From: an uncultured Solobacterium sp.
GTDB taxonomy: Bacteria; Bacillota_I; Bacilli_A; Erysipelotrichales; Erysipelotrichaceae
Assembly: GCA_938041275.1 (NCBI GenBank)
Contig: CALISH010000031.1
Coordinates: 1 to 9,105, forward strand
Direction of reading: 5' to 3'
DNA length: 9,105 bases
Below are positions 1-6,948 of this stretch, one piece after another; the stretch's first letter is position 1; the number at the start of each line of letters is the position of its first letter. The notes below the pieces were generated by a model. It was given only the letters and a program-made list of their open reading frames with translations. It did not search any database and had not been told where the DNA came from. Position numbers and translations under genes: made by a program.

Positions 1-381
1 TGCAGTATGCCCAACGCGAGCAGAATGCGCTGCACGGTTAGGATTACACTGTGCTTTCGTCACTTCTTCAAAGTAGTAACCATTATCTAGAAGTATCTTA
101 CGTACTCCTTTTGCACTTAAGTAAAAATATCCTTTTCGCACTTCAACTTCTGTTTCTGATTGAAGTGCGATACATGTATCATCCTGTTTGATATCTACGA
201 CATGTAGATAACGATATGGATCACATGCACGCATACATAACTCCTTACGCTTGTCATAGTTTAGGATACCATCACCCACAACCGCAAGCGCAATCTGCTT
301 GCCAGTCTCTTTGTGATAATTTTTTAACTGTTGTAGTTCATCATCTGTAATTGGATCAAAGGGTGCTGTATATACGATCAT
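1..381 (-). CDS. Degenerate NadD-like domain fused to YqeK-type HD domain (partial, runs off the left edge)
   Basis: The frame is open for 127 codons from ATG at 381 to the window edge, so the C-terminus is missing. Its start overlaps the yhbY stop as ATGA, implying coupled translation. Residues 1-105 resemble a shortened nicotinate-nucleotide adenylyltransferase (NadD). 'APFDPITDDE' (6-15) sits where NadD has GxFDPxHxGH, 'YDKRKELCMRAC' (42-53) matches the NadD R-E-M segment, and 'YLSAKGVRKILLDNGYY' (87-103) matches the NadD C-terminal 'YLVP..V..YI...LY'. Both signature histidines are absent (T12 and D14/E15 stand there), and the stretch before the ISSTxIR-like end is much compressed (about 105 residues against roughly 190). 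Residues 114-127, 'PNRAAHSARVGHTA', look like the opening helix of a YqeK-family HD phosphohydrolase (R..H...V...A). NadD-HD fusions are known in Mollicutes, and YqeK proteins are reported to hydrolyse Ap4A. I infer that the HD domain keeps activity and the NadD part probably does not make NaAD. Confidence 0.7.
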   Translation of the reverse strand, partial: MIVYTAPFDPITDDELQQLKNYHKETGKQIALAVVGDGILNYDKRKELCMRACDPYRYLHVVDIKQDDTCIALQSETEVEVRKGYFYLSAKGVRKILLDNGYYFEEVTKAQCNPNRAAHSARVGHTA

Positions 382-668
382 GGTAAAACGATCTTTGGTT
401 CCTTTGCTTTCTTATAGAGAACGATTTGTCTGCCGATGACTTGTACAAGTTCAGATTTTGTATGCATGCTTAAATCGAATGCTAGTTCCTTAAGGTCTGT
501 AGTAACTGTTTTCAATACCGAAATCTTGATTAACTCTCTTGTACGTAAACCGTTATTGACAGTTTCTACTAGGTTATCACTTAAGCCATCTTTTCCAATC
601 TGGAAAATTGCACGTTCTGTTTGTGCTAGTCCTCTTAGATACGCTCTTTGTTTTGTTGTTAAGCTCAT
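378..668 (-). CDS. yhbY: Ribosome-associated RNA-binding protein YhbY (CRM domain)
   Basis: A 96-residue protein, the usual length for the YhbY family of single CRM-domain RNA-binding proteins linked to ribosome assembly. It begins 'MSLTTKQRAYLRGLA', the typical family start. It carries the GxxG loop as 'IGKDGL' (24-29) and ends with the conserved 'VQVIGRQIVLYKKA' strand-helix (75-88). A longer open frame reaches back to 752, but its extra 28 residues lie inside yqeH and match nothing in the family. The ATG at 668 is preferred: it overlaps the yqeH stop in an ATGA arrangement, with a weak AAAGG upstream. In many Bacillota yhbY sits between yqeH (and aroE) and nadD-yqeK; here aroE is absent and the order is otherwise kept. 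Translation is probably coupled to yqeH and to the downstream NadD/HD gene. Confidence 0.92.
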   Translation of the reverse strand: MSLTTKQRAYLRGLAQTERAIFQIGKDGLSDNLVETVNNGLRTRELIKISVLKTVTTDLKELAFDLSMHTKSELVQVIGRQIVLYKKAKEPKIVLP

Positions 669-1714
669 AACATTGCCTTTCTGAATGTCACACTGACACT
701 CTTTGGTACGTGTACTGTAATTGTACCGACCTCTCCACCCACACATGCCCATCCTAATCCATCAATCACGACGTCTACCTTTGGCATGTCCTTACGGATT
801 GTATATTTCTTCATTTCTGTCTCAATCGCAGTTGGCACAAATAATGTTCCAACGTGTGTATTCCATTTTTCATCAGCGTAGTTACCGTTGGTACGATGAA
901 CGTTGAGACGATCACTTAGATACCATACACAGCTTGCATGATTGCAGCCAGATAAATCTAGACGTGCAAGTCCTCCAATAAAGAAGCTTTGCTCACCACG
1001 TAATTGGAACACCTGTGGTTTCACATTCTTGCTTGGCATGATCGTTTTTAAATCTGCCTCACTTACTTCCATTAACATACTATTACCAATTTCAATACCT
1101 GGTGTATCAATATAAGTATGTCCATCAATTTCTAATTCATTGAAATCTAGGGTAGTACCCGGATATCTAGAAGCGGTAAGAACCTGTGTAGACATCAAGT
1201 TATTGATTAAAGTACTCTTACCAGAGTTAGCCTTTCCCATTACAACGATTTGTCTACCATTTGCAAGTTCATCAACGCATTCTTTAATTTCTTCGACACC
1301 CATCTTTTCTTCTTTGGACGCAAGAATTAACCGTTCAATGCGAATACCCAACTCTTTGAGTCGTCCAAAGACAAAATGAGCAATCTTCTCTTCCCCACAC
1401 GATGCTGGTAATAAGTCTCTCTTGGTCGCGATCATCACAATATCTTTATCGGCAAGTTTGCGGTTAATCCCGTTAATAATTCCTGCCTCAAAATCATAGA
1501 GATCGATTACCCAAAGAATTAGCGCATCCATCTTTGCGATACGGTCGATGACCGCATCAGGATCGATACCCGTCTTCATGGAGATTGTTAAATCATCATA
1601 GTGAATCAAACGAAAACATCTTTGACAATATTCTGCGTCCGCTTTTGGACTATAACCAATCGCTTTTGAATCAGTTGTTTGTAATACTGCACCGCAACCT
1701 TTACATACTGTCAT
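665..1714 (-). CDS. yqeH: Circularly permuted ribosome biogenesis GTPase YqeH
   Basis: A 349-residue protein, close to the usual length of about 365 for YqeH, a GTPase needed for 30S subunit assembly. An N-terminal zinc finger is formed by C4, C7, C30 and C33. The GTPase motifs occur in permuted order: G4 'TKRD' (97-100), a G5-like 'ASK' (132-134), then the P-loop 'GKANSGKST' (160-168), G2 'PGTT' (185-188) and G3 'DTPG' (203-206). This order is the hallmark of the circularly permuted YlqF/YqeH group, and the zinc finger points to YqeH. The C-terminal part (about 215-349) is the usual family extension. The ATG lies 2 bases after the parC stop with a strong AAGGAAGG Shine-Dalgarno (1721-1728) inside the end of parC. 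The stop overlaps the yhbY start. The usual partner yqeG is not seen upstream; parC occupies that place. Confidence 0.95.
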   Translation of the reverse strand: MTVCKGCGAVLQTTDSKAIGYSPKADAEYCQRCFRLIHYDDLTISMKTGIDPDAVIDRIAKMDALILWVIDLYDFEAGIINGINRKLADKDIVMIATKRDLLPASCGEEKIAHFVFGRLKELGIRIERLILASKEEKMGVEEIKECVDELANGRQIVVMGKANSGKSTLINNLMSTQVLTASRYPGTTLDFNELEIDGHTYIDTPGIEIGNSMLMEVSEADLKTIMPSKNVKPQVFQLRGEQSFFIGGLARLDLSGCNHASCVWYLSDRLNVHRTNGNYADEKWNTHVGTLFVPTAIETEMKKYTIRKDMPKVDVVIDGLGWACVGGEVGTITVHVPKSVSVTFRKAML

Positions 1715-1716
1715 GA

Positions 1717-4224
1717 TTAGCCTTCCTTCTCATCAAATAGACTTAAACGCTCTACATCTTCATGTACTTCATTATCTACGTCTGTCGGTATATCAATAAT
1801 ACGACACTCATCAATACCACGGTATAGATTCCATCCATCTTTCAGAACAAGTGGTGAACCAAATCCACTTTCACGTGGCTTGAGTGGCACTTCAGATGCA
1901 CGCAATACTTGTCTTTCAGGATCTTTGAAGATTAACTCTTCTCCTGCACTCACTGCCTTGGCAAGCGTTACAATACTTGGATTTATCTTTAGACGTTTAC
2001 AAATGAGGTTACCCTTCATTGGTCGATTACCAAAGACAATTTCTTCAGTATGGATACGCTTCATCTGACCAACGTTTGTCATATAGAGTACAGCTGGATC
2101 TTCTGCGTTCATCACACAACCCCAAGCAAGAGAATCTCCCTTACCAAGGTTCATAGCTTTAACACCCTTAGACTTAACCCCTGTAGCAGGGATATCTTCA
2201 ATCGCGAAGCGATAGGAATAACCATCTTTACTTACCATCAAAATTTGTTGGTTACTGTATGCTATAAAGGCATTGATCATCTCAGCATCCTTACCAAGAT
2301 TCATCGCAGTCATAACTTTATTATTACGATCTACTTGCCAGTTATTCACTGGAGTCTTCTTGATTTGTCCAGCAGAACTTACGGTCACAATCCATGCATA
2401 TGTATCAAAACTCTTGATGAGAATTGCATTCTTGATCTTATCTTCACCATCGATACGTACAACTTTATTTAGATGCATACCAACATCTTTCCATTTACCT
2501 TCATCAATTTGCCAAACTGGAATAGATGCGTAATTACCTTTGGATGTAAATAGTAGTAGTGTATCGAGTGTATCGCACTCTGTTGTGCCAATGAGTACAT
2601 CTCCATCTTTGATGGCTGTCTCTTGGTCACCCACTGCATTATAGCTACGCATGGATACACGTTTGAGATAACCATCACGACTGACAGTTACCACAACACG
2701 CTCATTTGCAATCATCGCTGTCTTATCATAGTTGATTTCTTCAACTTCAGCTTCAATGCGTGTACGACGTTCTTGACCATACTCTTTCTTCACATTTCGT
2801 AATTCCTTGATAATTACGGAATGCAATACATTTTTATTTTCAATGATTGCCTTTGTCTCTTCAATCTGATTGACAAGTTCCGCAAACTCTTCACGTAGTG
2901 TAATAATGTCCGTATTGGATAAACGATACAGACGCAAGGAGACGATAGCTTCAGACTGTGGTTCATCAAAGCCAAATTCATTCATCAAGTTACGCTTCGC
3001 ATCACCCTTATCTTGGGAAGCACGAATGATACGAATCACTTCATCTAAGATTGAAACAGCCTTCATCAAACCTTCAATGATATGACAACGGGCTTCCATC
3101 TTATCTAACTCATAGCGAGAACGACGTAATACGACTTCCTTACGGAAAGCGATAAACGCATCTAATAATCCAAGTAAGCCTACCTGAACAGGACGCTTAT
3201 CAATGATTGCGACGTTATTGTAGTTATAGTAGACCTGTAGGTCTGTATTCTTATAGAAATAATTGAGGATCATATTGGCATCTATATCCTTACGAACATC
3301 AACGACAATACGCAAACCTTCACGGTCAGATTCATCACGTACATCTAAGATACCATCAATATCTTTGGATACACGAATTTCATCCATCTTCTTAACAAGC
3401 TGTCCTTTGACAACTTCATAAGGAATCTCTGTGATAATGATTTGTTGGCAAGATTTCTCCTCGTGGATTTCACACTTAGAACGCACAACAATTCTACCCT
3501 TACCCGTTGTAAAGGCATCACGGATACCCGCTTCACCTTGTACGATACCGCCAGTTGGAAAGTCAGGTCCAGTTAAAATATCCATCACATCTGTCAAAGC
3601 ACTCTCTGGATTTTGAATACGATAGATTGTCGCATCCACCACTTCATTTAAGTTATGTGGTGGCATGTTAGTCGCGTAACCTGCCGCAATACCTGTTGCA
3701 CCATTGACTAACATTACAGGGAATGGTACCGGAAGTACCGTTGGCTCATGTTCTGTATCGTCAAAGTTTGGTGCAATTTCAACGGTGTTCTTATCCAAGT
3801 CTTCTTCCATGACTTGCGTAACCTTGGCAAGTCTAGCTTCGGTATAACGCATCGCAGCTGCTGGGTCATCATCGATAGAACCATTATTGCCGTGCATATC
3901 AATCAGTGGTAAACGCACCTTCCAGTCTTGGGACATACGTACCATTGCATCGTATACAGAAGTATCACCATGTGGATGATAGTTACCGATAACAAGACCG
4001 ACTGTCTTGGCAGACTTACGGTATGCATGGTCCCATGTATTTCCATCATGGTACATCGCATATAAAATTCTACGCTGTACTGGCTTTAAACCATCACGCG
4101 CATCTGGTAATGCACGCTCTTGAATAATGTATTTGGCATATCTACCAAAGCCAGCTCCCATAATATCTTCGAGTAGCTCTGGTCTATATTTTGTATTGTC
4201 AACGATTGTCTTCTTCTTAACCAT
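1717..4224 (-). CDS. parC: DNA topoisomerase IV subunit A (ParC)
   Basis: An 835-residue type IIA topoisomerase A subunit. With ParE it forms the A2B2 enzyme that decatenates daughter chromosomes. The breakage-reunion domain spans about 10-500, with the active-site pair R126-Y127 in 'AAAMRYTEARL'. The quinolone-determining region 'HPHGDTSVYDAMVRMSQDW' (83-101) has T88 and D92 where Gram-positive ParC usually has Ser and Asp/Glu. 'MHGNNGSIDDDP' (110-121) and 'MVRMSQDWK' are ParC-like rather than GyrA-like. The C-terminal beta-pinwheel (about 505-810) has blade-like repeats such as 'VSRDGYLKRV', 'VSSAGQIKKT' and 'VSKDGYSYRF'. I see no canonical GyrA box (QRRGGKG), only a distant 'TGVKSKGVKAMNL' (681-693), which supports ParC. 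The start shares one base with the parE stop (TAATG) and has GGAGG 4 bases upstream, so the two subunits are translationally coupled. Confidence 0.95.
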   Translation of the reverse strand: MVKKKTIVDNTKYRPELLEDIMGAGFGRYAKYIIQERALPDARDGLKPVQRRILYAMYHDGNTWDHAYRKSAKTVGLVIGNYHPHGDTSVYDAMVRMSQDWKVRLPLIDMHGNNGSIDDDPAAAMRYTEARLAKVTQVMEEDLDKNTVEIAPNFDDTEHEPTVLPVPFPVMLVNGATGIAAGYATNMPPHNLNEVVDATIYRIQNPESALTDVMDILTGPDFPTGGIVQGEAGIRDAFTTGKGRIVVRSKCEIHEEKSCQQIIITEIPYEVVKGQLVKKMDEIRVSKDIDGILDVRDESDREGLRIVVDVRKDIDANMILNYFYKNTDLQVYYNYNNVAIIDKRPVQVGLLGLLDAFIAFRKEVVLRRSRYELDKMEARCHIIEGLMKAVSILDEVIRIIRASQDKGDAKRNLMNEFGFDEPQSEAIVSLRLYRLSNTDIITLREEFAELVNQIEETKAIIENKNVLHSVIIKELRNVKKEYGQERRTRIEAEVEEINYDKTAMIANERVVVTVSRDGYLKRVSMRSYNAVGDQETAIKDGDVLIGTTECDTLDTLLLFTSKGNYASIPVWQIDEGKWKDVGMHLNKVVRIDGEDKIKNAILIKSFDTYAWIVTVSSAGQIKKTPVNNWQVDRNNKVMTAMNLGKDAEMINAFIAYSNQQILMVSKDGYSYRFAIEDIPATGVKSKGVKAMNLGKGDSLAWGCVMNAEDPAVLYMTNVGQMKRIHTEEIVFGNRPMKGNLICKRLKINPSIVTLAKAVSAGEELIFKDPERQVLRASEVPLKPRESGFGSPLVLKDGWNLYRGIDECRIIDIPTDVDNEVHEDVERLSLFDEKEG

Positions 4225-6143
4225 TAGCCCTCCAAGTTAAATGTATCTTCTAAAGTAAATGAAACGTTATCTTCAATCCACTTACGACGTAATTCTGCTT
4301 TATCTCCCATGAGTACAGTTACACGACGTTCTGCCTTTACACCATCACTGATACCTACTTTGATGAGTGTTCGTTGGGATGGGTCCATCGTTGTCTCCCA
4401 TAATTGGGTAGCGTTCATTTCACCTAAACCCTTATAGCGTTGAATTTCCACTTTACCAAGTTTACGACGTAAAGCATCAAGTTCTTGATCGCTATAAACA
4501 TATTCTGTCGTCTTACCTTTCGTCACTTTATAAAGTGGAGGTAAGGCGATATATATCATTCCCTGCTCTAAGAGTGGACGCATATAACGATAGAAGAATG
4601 TTAATAATAGAATCTGAATATGAGATCCATCGTCGTCGGCATCGGTCATGATGATGACTTTGCCATAATTAGATTCCTTGTAGTCAAAATCAGGACCAAC
4701 ACCTGCACCTAATGTATAAATGAGTGTATTTAACTCTTCATTCTTTTCAATATCTGATAGTGTACATTTCTCAGTATTTAATACCTTACCACGTAGAGGT
4801 AAGATTGCTTGATAATGAGAATCTCTTCCTTGTTTTGCGGAACCTCCGGCAGAATCACCCTCGACTAAGAATAACTCTTTCACACGCGCATCCTTTGTCT
4901 GTGCAGGTGCTAACTTACCAGATAATACCTTTTCACCCTTACCAACACGCTTTCCTTTACGGATTTCATCTCTTGCCTTACGAGCAGCGATACGGGCAAG
5001 AGATGCTTTTAACATCTTACGTACTAACGTATCGGATTGATTGCGATTTTCTTCTAACCAGAAGGATAACTTCTCAGAGACAACTGCTTCTACTGCAGTT
5101 TTCGCTTGTGGAGTTCCAAGCTTACTCTTTGTCTGTCCTTCAAACTGTAATAATTCTTCAGGGACAGATACGGAAAGAATCGTTGTAAGACCCTCACGTA
5201 CATCTCCACCTTCTAGGTTTTTATCCTTAGCCTTTAATAGACCATATTTTCTTGCATAGTCATTGATTGCTTTGGTAAAAGCACCCTTAAAACCAGCTTC
5301 GTGTGTACCACCGTCACCAGTGCGAACAAGGTTAACGAAGCTGTAAGTATTCTCTTGATAATCGTCGGTGTATTGGAAAGCAGCTTCCACTTGGATACCA
5401 CTAGCTTCCCCACTAAACTTCACAGGGTTCATTAAGACATTGCGATCTTCATGTAAGTATCCTAAGAAAGCTGTCAATCCATCTTCGTATAGATATGTTT
5501 CTGTTTCATTTTTCTTATTGCGCTTATCGCTAACGACCATCGCAATTCCACTTAACAAGAAAGCTTCTTCACGAGCTCTTTCACACACAACATCATACTT
5601 GTATTCAGTTGTAGAGAAGATACGTGGATCTGGTTTGAAACGTACAGTAGAACCAGTACGATTGGTCTTACCTAAATGTTCTAGCTTACCAATCTTCTTA
5701 CCACCATCCGCAAATTCCATACGGACGAGTTCCCCATCATGTGCAACTTCTACAGTCAGCCATTCACTTAATGCATTTACGACAGAGGCACCTACACCAT
5801 GTAAACCACCTGCTGTCTTATAGCCACCTTCACTAGAGAACTTACCACCAGCATGGAGCACAGTAAAAATAACCTGCAATGTGTTCACACCGCTGGCATG
5901 TTGACCGATAGGCATACCACGACCTTCGTCCTGAACAGTGACACTACCATCTGCCTCTAACGTAATTTGGATTTTCTTACCATATCCGTTTAACGCTTCA
6001 TCGATAGAATTGTCAACGATTTCCCAAATCAAATGGTGCAATCCTCTTGTATCGGTAGAACCGATATACATACCAGGACGCTTTCTAACTGCCTCTAAAC
6101 CTTCTAAAATTTGAATACTGTTATCATCATATCTATTCGCCAT
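4224..6143 (-). CDS. parE: DNA topoisomerase IV subunit B (ParE)
   Basis: A 639-residue ATPase subunit of topoisomerase IV, full length for Gram-positive ParE. The GHKL ATPase domain shows 'EIVDNSIDEA' (41-50, catalytic E41 and Mg-binding N45), 'DEGRGMP' (72-78, D72 contacts adenine), the ATP lid 'GGLHGVGASVVNALS' (112-126) and the QTK loop 'QTKSKLG' (337-343). The TOPRIM domain shows 'LVEGDSAGGSAKQGRD' (E428) and 'MTDADDDGSHI' (D501, D503), followed by 'QRYKGLGEMN' (568-577). The arginine that contacts coumarins in E. coli GyrB (R136) aligns with H135. Its partner parC overlaps it by one base, and the neighbouring divergent plsY is a common Bacillota arrangement, so ParE is preferred over GyrB. 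ATG at 6143 has AGGAG 7 bases upstream. It is the first gene of the minus-strand operon. Confidence 0.95.
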   Translation of the reverse strand: MANRYDDNSIQILEGLEAVRKRPGMYIGSTDTRGLHHLIWEIVDNSIDEALNGYGKKIQITLEADGSVTVQDEGRGMPIGQHASGVNTLQVIFTVLHAGGKFSSEGGYKTAGGLHGVGASVVNALSEWLTVEVAHDGELVRMEFADGGKKIGKLEHLGKTNRTGSTVRFKPDPRIFSTTEYKYDVVCERAREEAFLLSGIAMVVSDKRNKKNETETYLYEDGLTAFLGYLHEDRNVLMNPVKFSGEASGIQVEAAFQYTDDYQENTYSFVNLVRTGDGGTHEAGFKGAFTKAINDYARKYGLLKAKDKNLEGGDVREGLTTILSVSVPEELLQFEGQTKSKLGTPQAKTAVEAVVSEKLSFWLEENRNQSDTLVRKMLKASLARIAARKARDEIRKGKRVGKGEKVLSGKLAPAQTKDARVKELFLVEGDSAGGSAKQGRDSHYQAILPLRGKVLNTEKCTLSDIEKNEELNTLIYTLGAGVGPDFDYKESNYGKVIIMTDADDDGSHIQILLLTFFYRYMRPLLEQGMIYIALPPLYKVTKGKTTEYVYSDQELDALRRKLGKVEIQRYKGLGEMNATQLWETTMDPSQRTLIKVGISDGVKAERRVTVLMGDKAELRRKWIEDNVSFTLEDTFNLEG

Positions 6144-6150
6144 GCAAAAA

Positions 6151-6155
6151 CTCCT
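6151..6155 (-). promoter_or_regulatory. Shine-Dalgarno of parE
   Basis: The minus strand reads AGGAG, separated from the parE ATG by 7 bases (tttttgc). It fixes the parE start and gives a short leader of about 18 bases if transcription begins near 6161. Confidence 0.8.
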
Positions 6156-6167
6156 AATAACCTATGT

Positions 6168-6176
6168 ATTATATCA
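6168..6176 (-). promoter_or_regulatory. Extended -10 promoter for the parE-parC-yqeH-yhbY operon
   Basis: On the minus strand the sequence is TGATATAAT: a perfect TATAAT -10 (6168-6173) preceded by the TGn extension. At a 17-base spacer (6191-6196) the -35 region reads ATATTA, far from TTGACA, so recognition would rest on the extended -10. The predicted start is near 6161, just before the Shine-Dalgarno. No other promoter of this quality is visible for the five minus-strand genes. Confidence 0.65.
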
Positions 6177-6198
6177 TAATTAGGCCACTTTAATATCC

Positions 6199-6212
6199 TT
6201 GTCCTACGACAA
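6199..6212. promoter_or_regulatory. Perfect dyad TTGTC-N4-GACAA in the divergent control region
   Basis: TTGTC (6199-6203) and GACAA (6208-6212) are perfect inverted arms around CTAC. The site lies directly upstream of the -35 position of the parE promoter. That placement suits a transcription-factor operator, but the regulator is unknown and a 5+5 dyad can arise by chance. Confidence 0.3.
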
Positions 6213-6257
6213 TCTACACGTTCATTTTACTTGATTTTGTCACAACCAAAGGGTTTT

Positions 6258-6272
6258 AAATCAATTTGATTT
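6258..6272. promoter_or_regulatory. Perfect 15-bp palindrome AAATCAA-T-TTGATTT upstream of plsY
   Basis: The arms AAATCAA and TTGATTT are exact inverted copies around one T. The same TTGATTTT string also occurs as a direct repeat at 6231-6238. The palindrome sits 50 bases before the plsY start, just upstream of or overlapping its likely promoter. It suggests an operator for phospholipid-gene control. It resembles FabT sites only loosely: they have TTTGA...TCAAA, and the orientation here is reversed. Confidence 0.4.
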
Positions 6273-6278
6273 TATATC

Positions 6279-6300
6279 TAAAATACTGATGTGGTAATAT
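6279..6300 (+). promoter_or_regulatory. Probable plsY promoter -10 region
   Basis: Two candidates are visible: TAAAAT (6279-6284) and an extended-type TGGTAATAT (6292-6300). Neither has a good -35 at 17 bases. The second would start transcription around 6307, right at the Shine-Dalgarno and so with an unusually short leader. The first gives a more normal leader of about 30 bases. The choice cannot be settled by eye. Confidence 0.4.
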
Positions 6301-6306
6301 ATCAAC

Positions 6307-6312
6307 AGGGGG
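6307..6312 (+). promoter_or_regulatory. Shine-Dalgarno of plsY
   Basis: AGGGGG lies 9 bases before the ATG at 6322 and supports this start for plsY. Confidence 0.75.
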
Positions 6313-6321
6313 ATTTAATCT

Positions 6322-6948
6322 ATGCTAAATTTCATTGGCGTTATTATATTAAGTTATTTATTTGGATCTGTTCCATGGTCACTTGTCATCGGAAAAGTGT
6401 TCTTCCACAAGGACATCCGCACAGAGGGATCAGGTAACCTTGGTGGTACCAATGCAGGTCGCGTATTAGGTAAGAAAGTTGGTATCATCGTCATTGTCCT
6501 AGATGCACTCAAAGCATTCTTCTCAATGTTACTAGCTAGCTACATCGCAAAGGATGCCATGATTTATGCAGGACTTGCTTGTTGTATTGGACACTGCTTC
6601 CCTATCTTTGCACAGTTTAAGGGTGGTAAAGCAGTTGCGACTTCCTTTGGTTTCTTCTTAGGTATCGCTACATTTATCAATCATCAATACTTCTTTCAAT
6701 TCTTCTTACCACTACTCGTATTCTTGGTAAGTCTCTATCTTTGCCGTATGGTTTCCTTATCCAGCATGATTGGTTTAGGTTCTGGTATTCTCATCAGTTT
6801 CTTTATTGGAAATCCATTATCAATCACACTTTCAATCTTTGTATTATGGTTGTTTGTGGTATATCGTCATCGCGCAAATATCGAACGTATCAAAAATGGT
6901 ACCGAGAGCAAAATCAAATGGATGGGTAAATCACTATGGGAAAAATAG
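6322..6948 (+). CDS. plsY: Acyl-phosphate:glycerol-3-phosphate acyltransferase PlsY
   Basis: A 208-residue integral membrane enzyme, the usual length for PlsY. It transfers the acyl group from acyl-phosphate (made by PlsX) to the sn-1 position of glycerol-3-phosphate, the first step of phosphatidic acid synthesis. All three family motifs are present: 'GSGNLGGTNAGR' (36-47), 'KGGKAVATSFG' (100-110) and 'HRANIERIKNGTESK' (183-197). Motif 1 has GGTN where GATN is usual. Hydrophobic stretches at about 2-23, 53-75, 80-97, 110-140 and 147-181 fit the multi-pass topology. Gene start and Shine-Dalgarno are clear. It is divergent from parE, a pairing also known in staphylococci. The stop lies 13 bases inside the next gene, so the two are cotranscribed. 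Confidence 0.95.
   Translation: MLNFIGVIILSYLFGSVPWSLVIGKVFFHKDIRTEGSGNLGGTNAGRVLGKKVGIIVIVLDALKAFFSMLLASYIAKDAMIYAGLACCIGHCFPIFAQFKGGKAVATSFGFFLGIATFINHQYFFQFFLPLLVFLVSLYLCRMVSLSSMIGLGSGILISFFIGNPLSITLSIFVLWLFVVYRHRANIERIKNGTESKIKWMGKSLWEK

Noticed and set aside
669..752. 28-residue N-terminal extension of YhbY
   Set aside because: It lies inside yqeH, has no family match, and the ATG at 668 gives the normal length and an ATGA overlap.
2050..2472. 140-codon plus-strand open frame opposite parC
   Set aside because: It lies fully antisense to a well-supported parC, has no ribosome site, and its translation resembles no family I recognise.
3916..3975. Quinolone-resistance change in ParC (T88 at the usual Ser position)
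   Set aside because: Thr is a conservative natural variant and D92 keeps the acidic residue, so nothing here indicates acquired resistance.
4724..5823. Several plus-strand open frames of 72-154 codons opposite parE
   Set aside because: They are antisense shadows of the conserved ParE frame, with no start signals and irregular composition.
6153..6184. CCTAAT...ATTAGG inverted repeat around the parE -10
   Set aside because: The arms are only 6 bases with 20 between, one arm is simply the Shine-Dalgarno region, and the match is likely chance in A+T-rich DNA.
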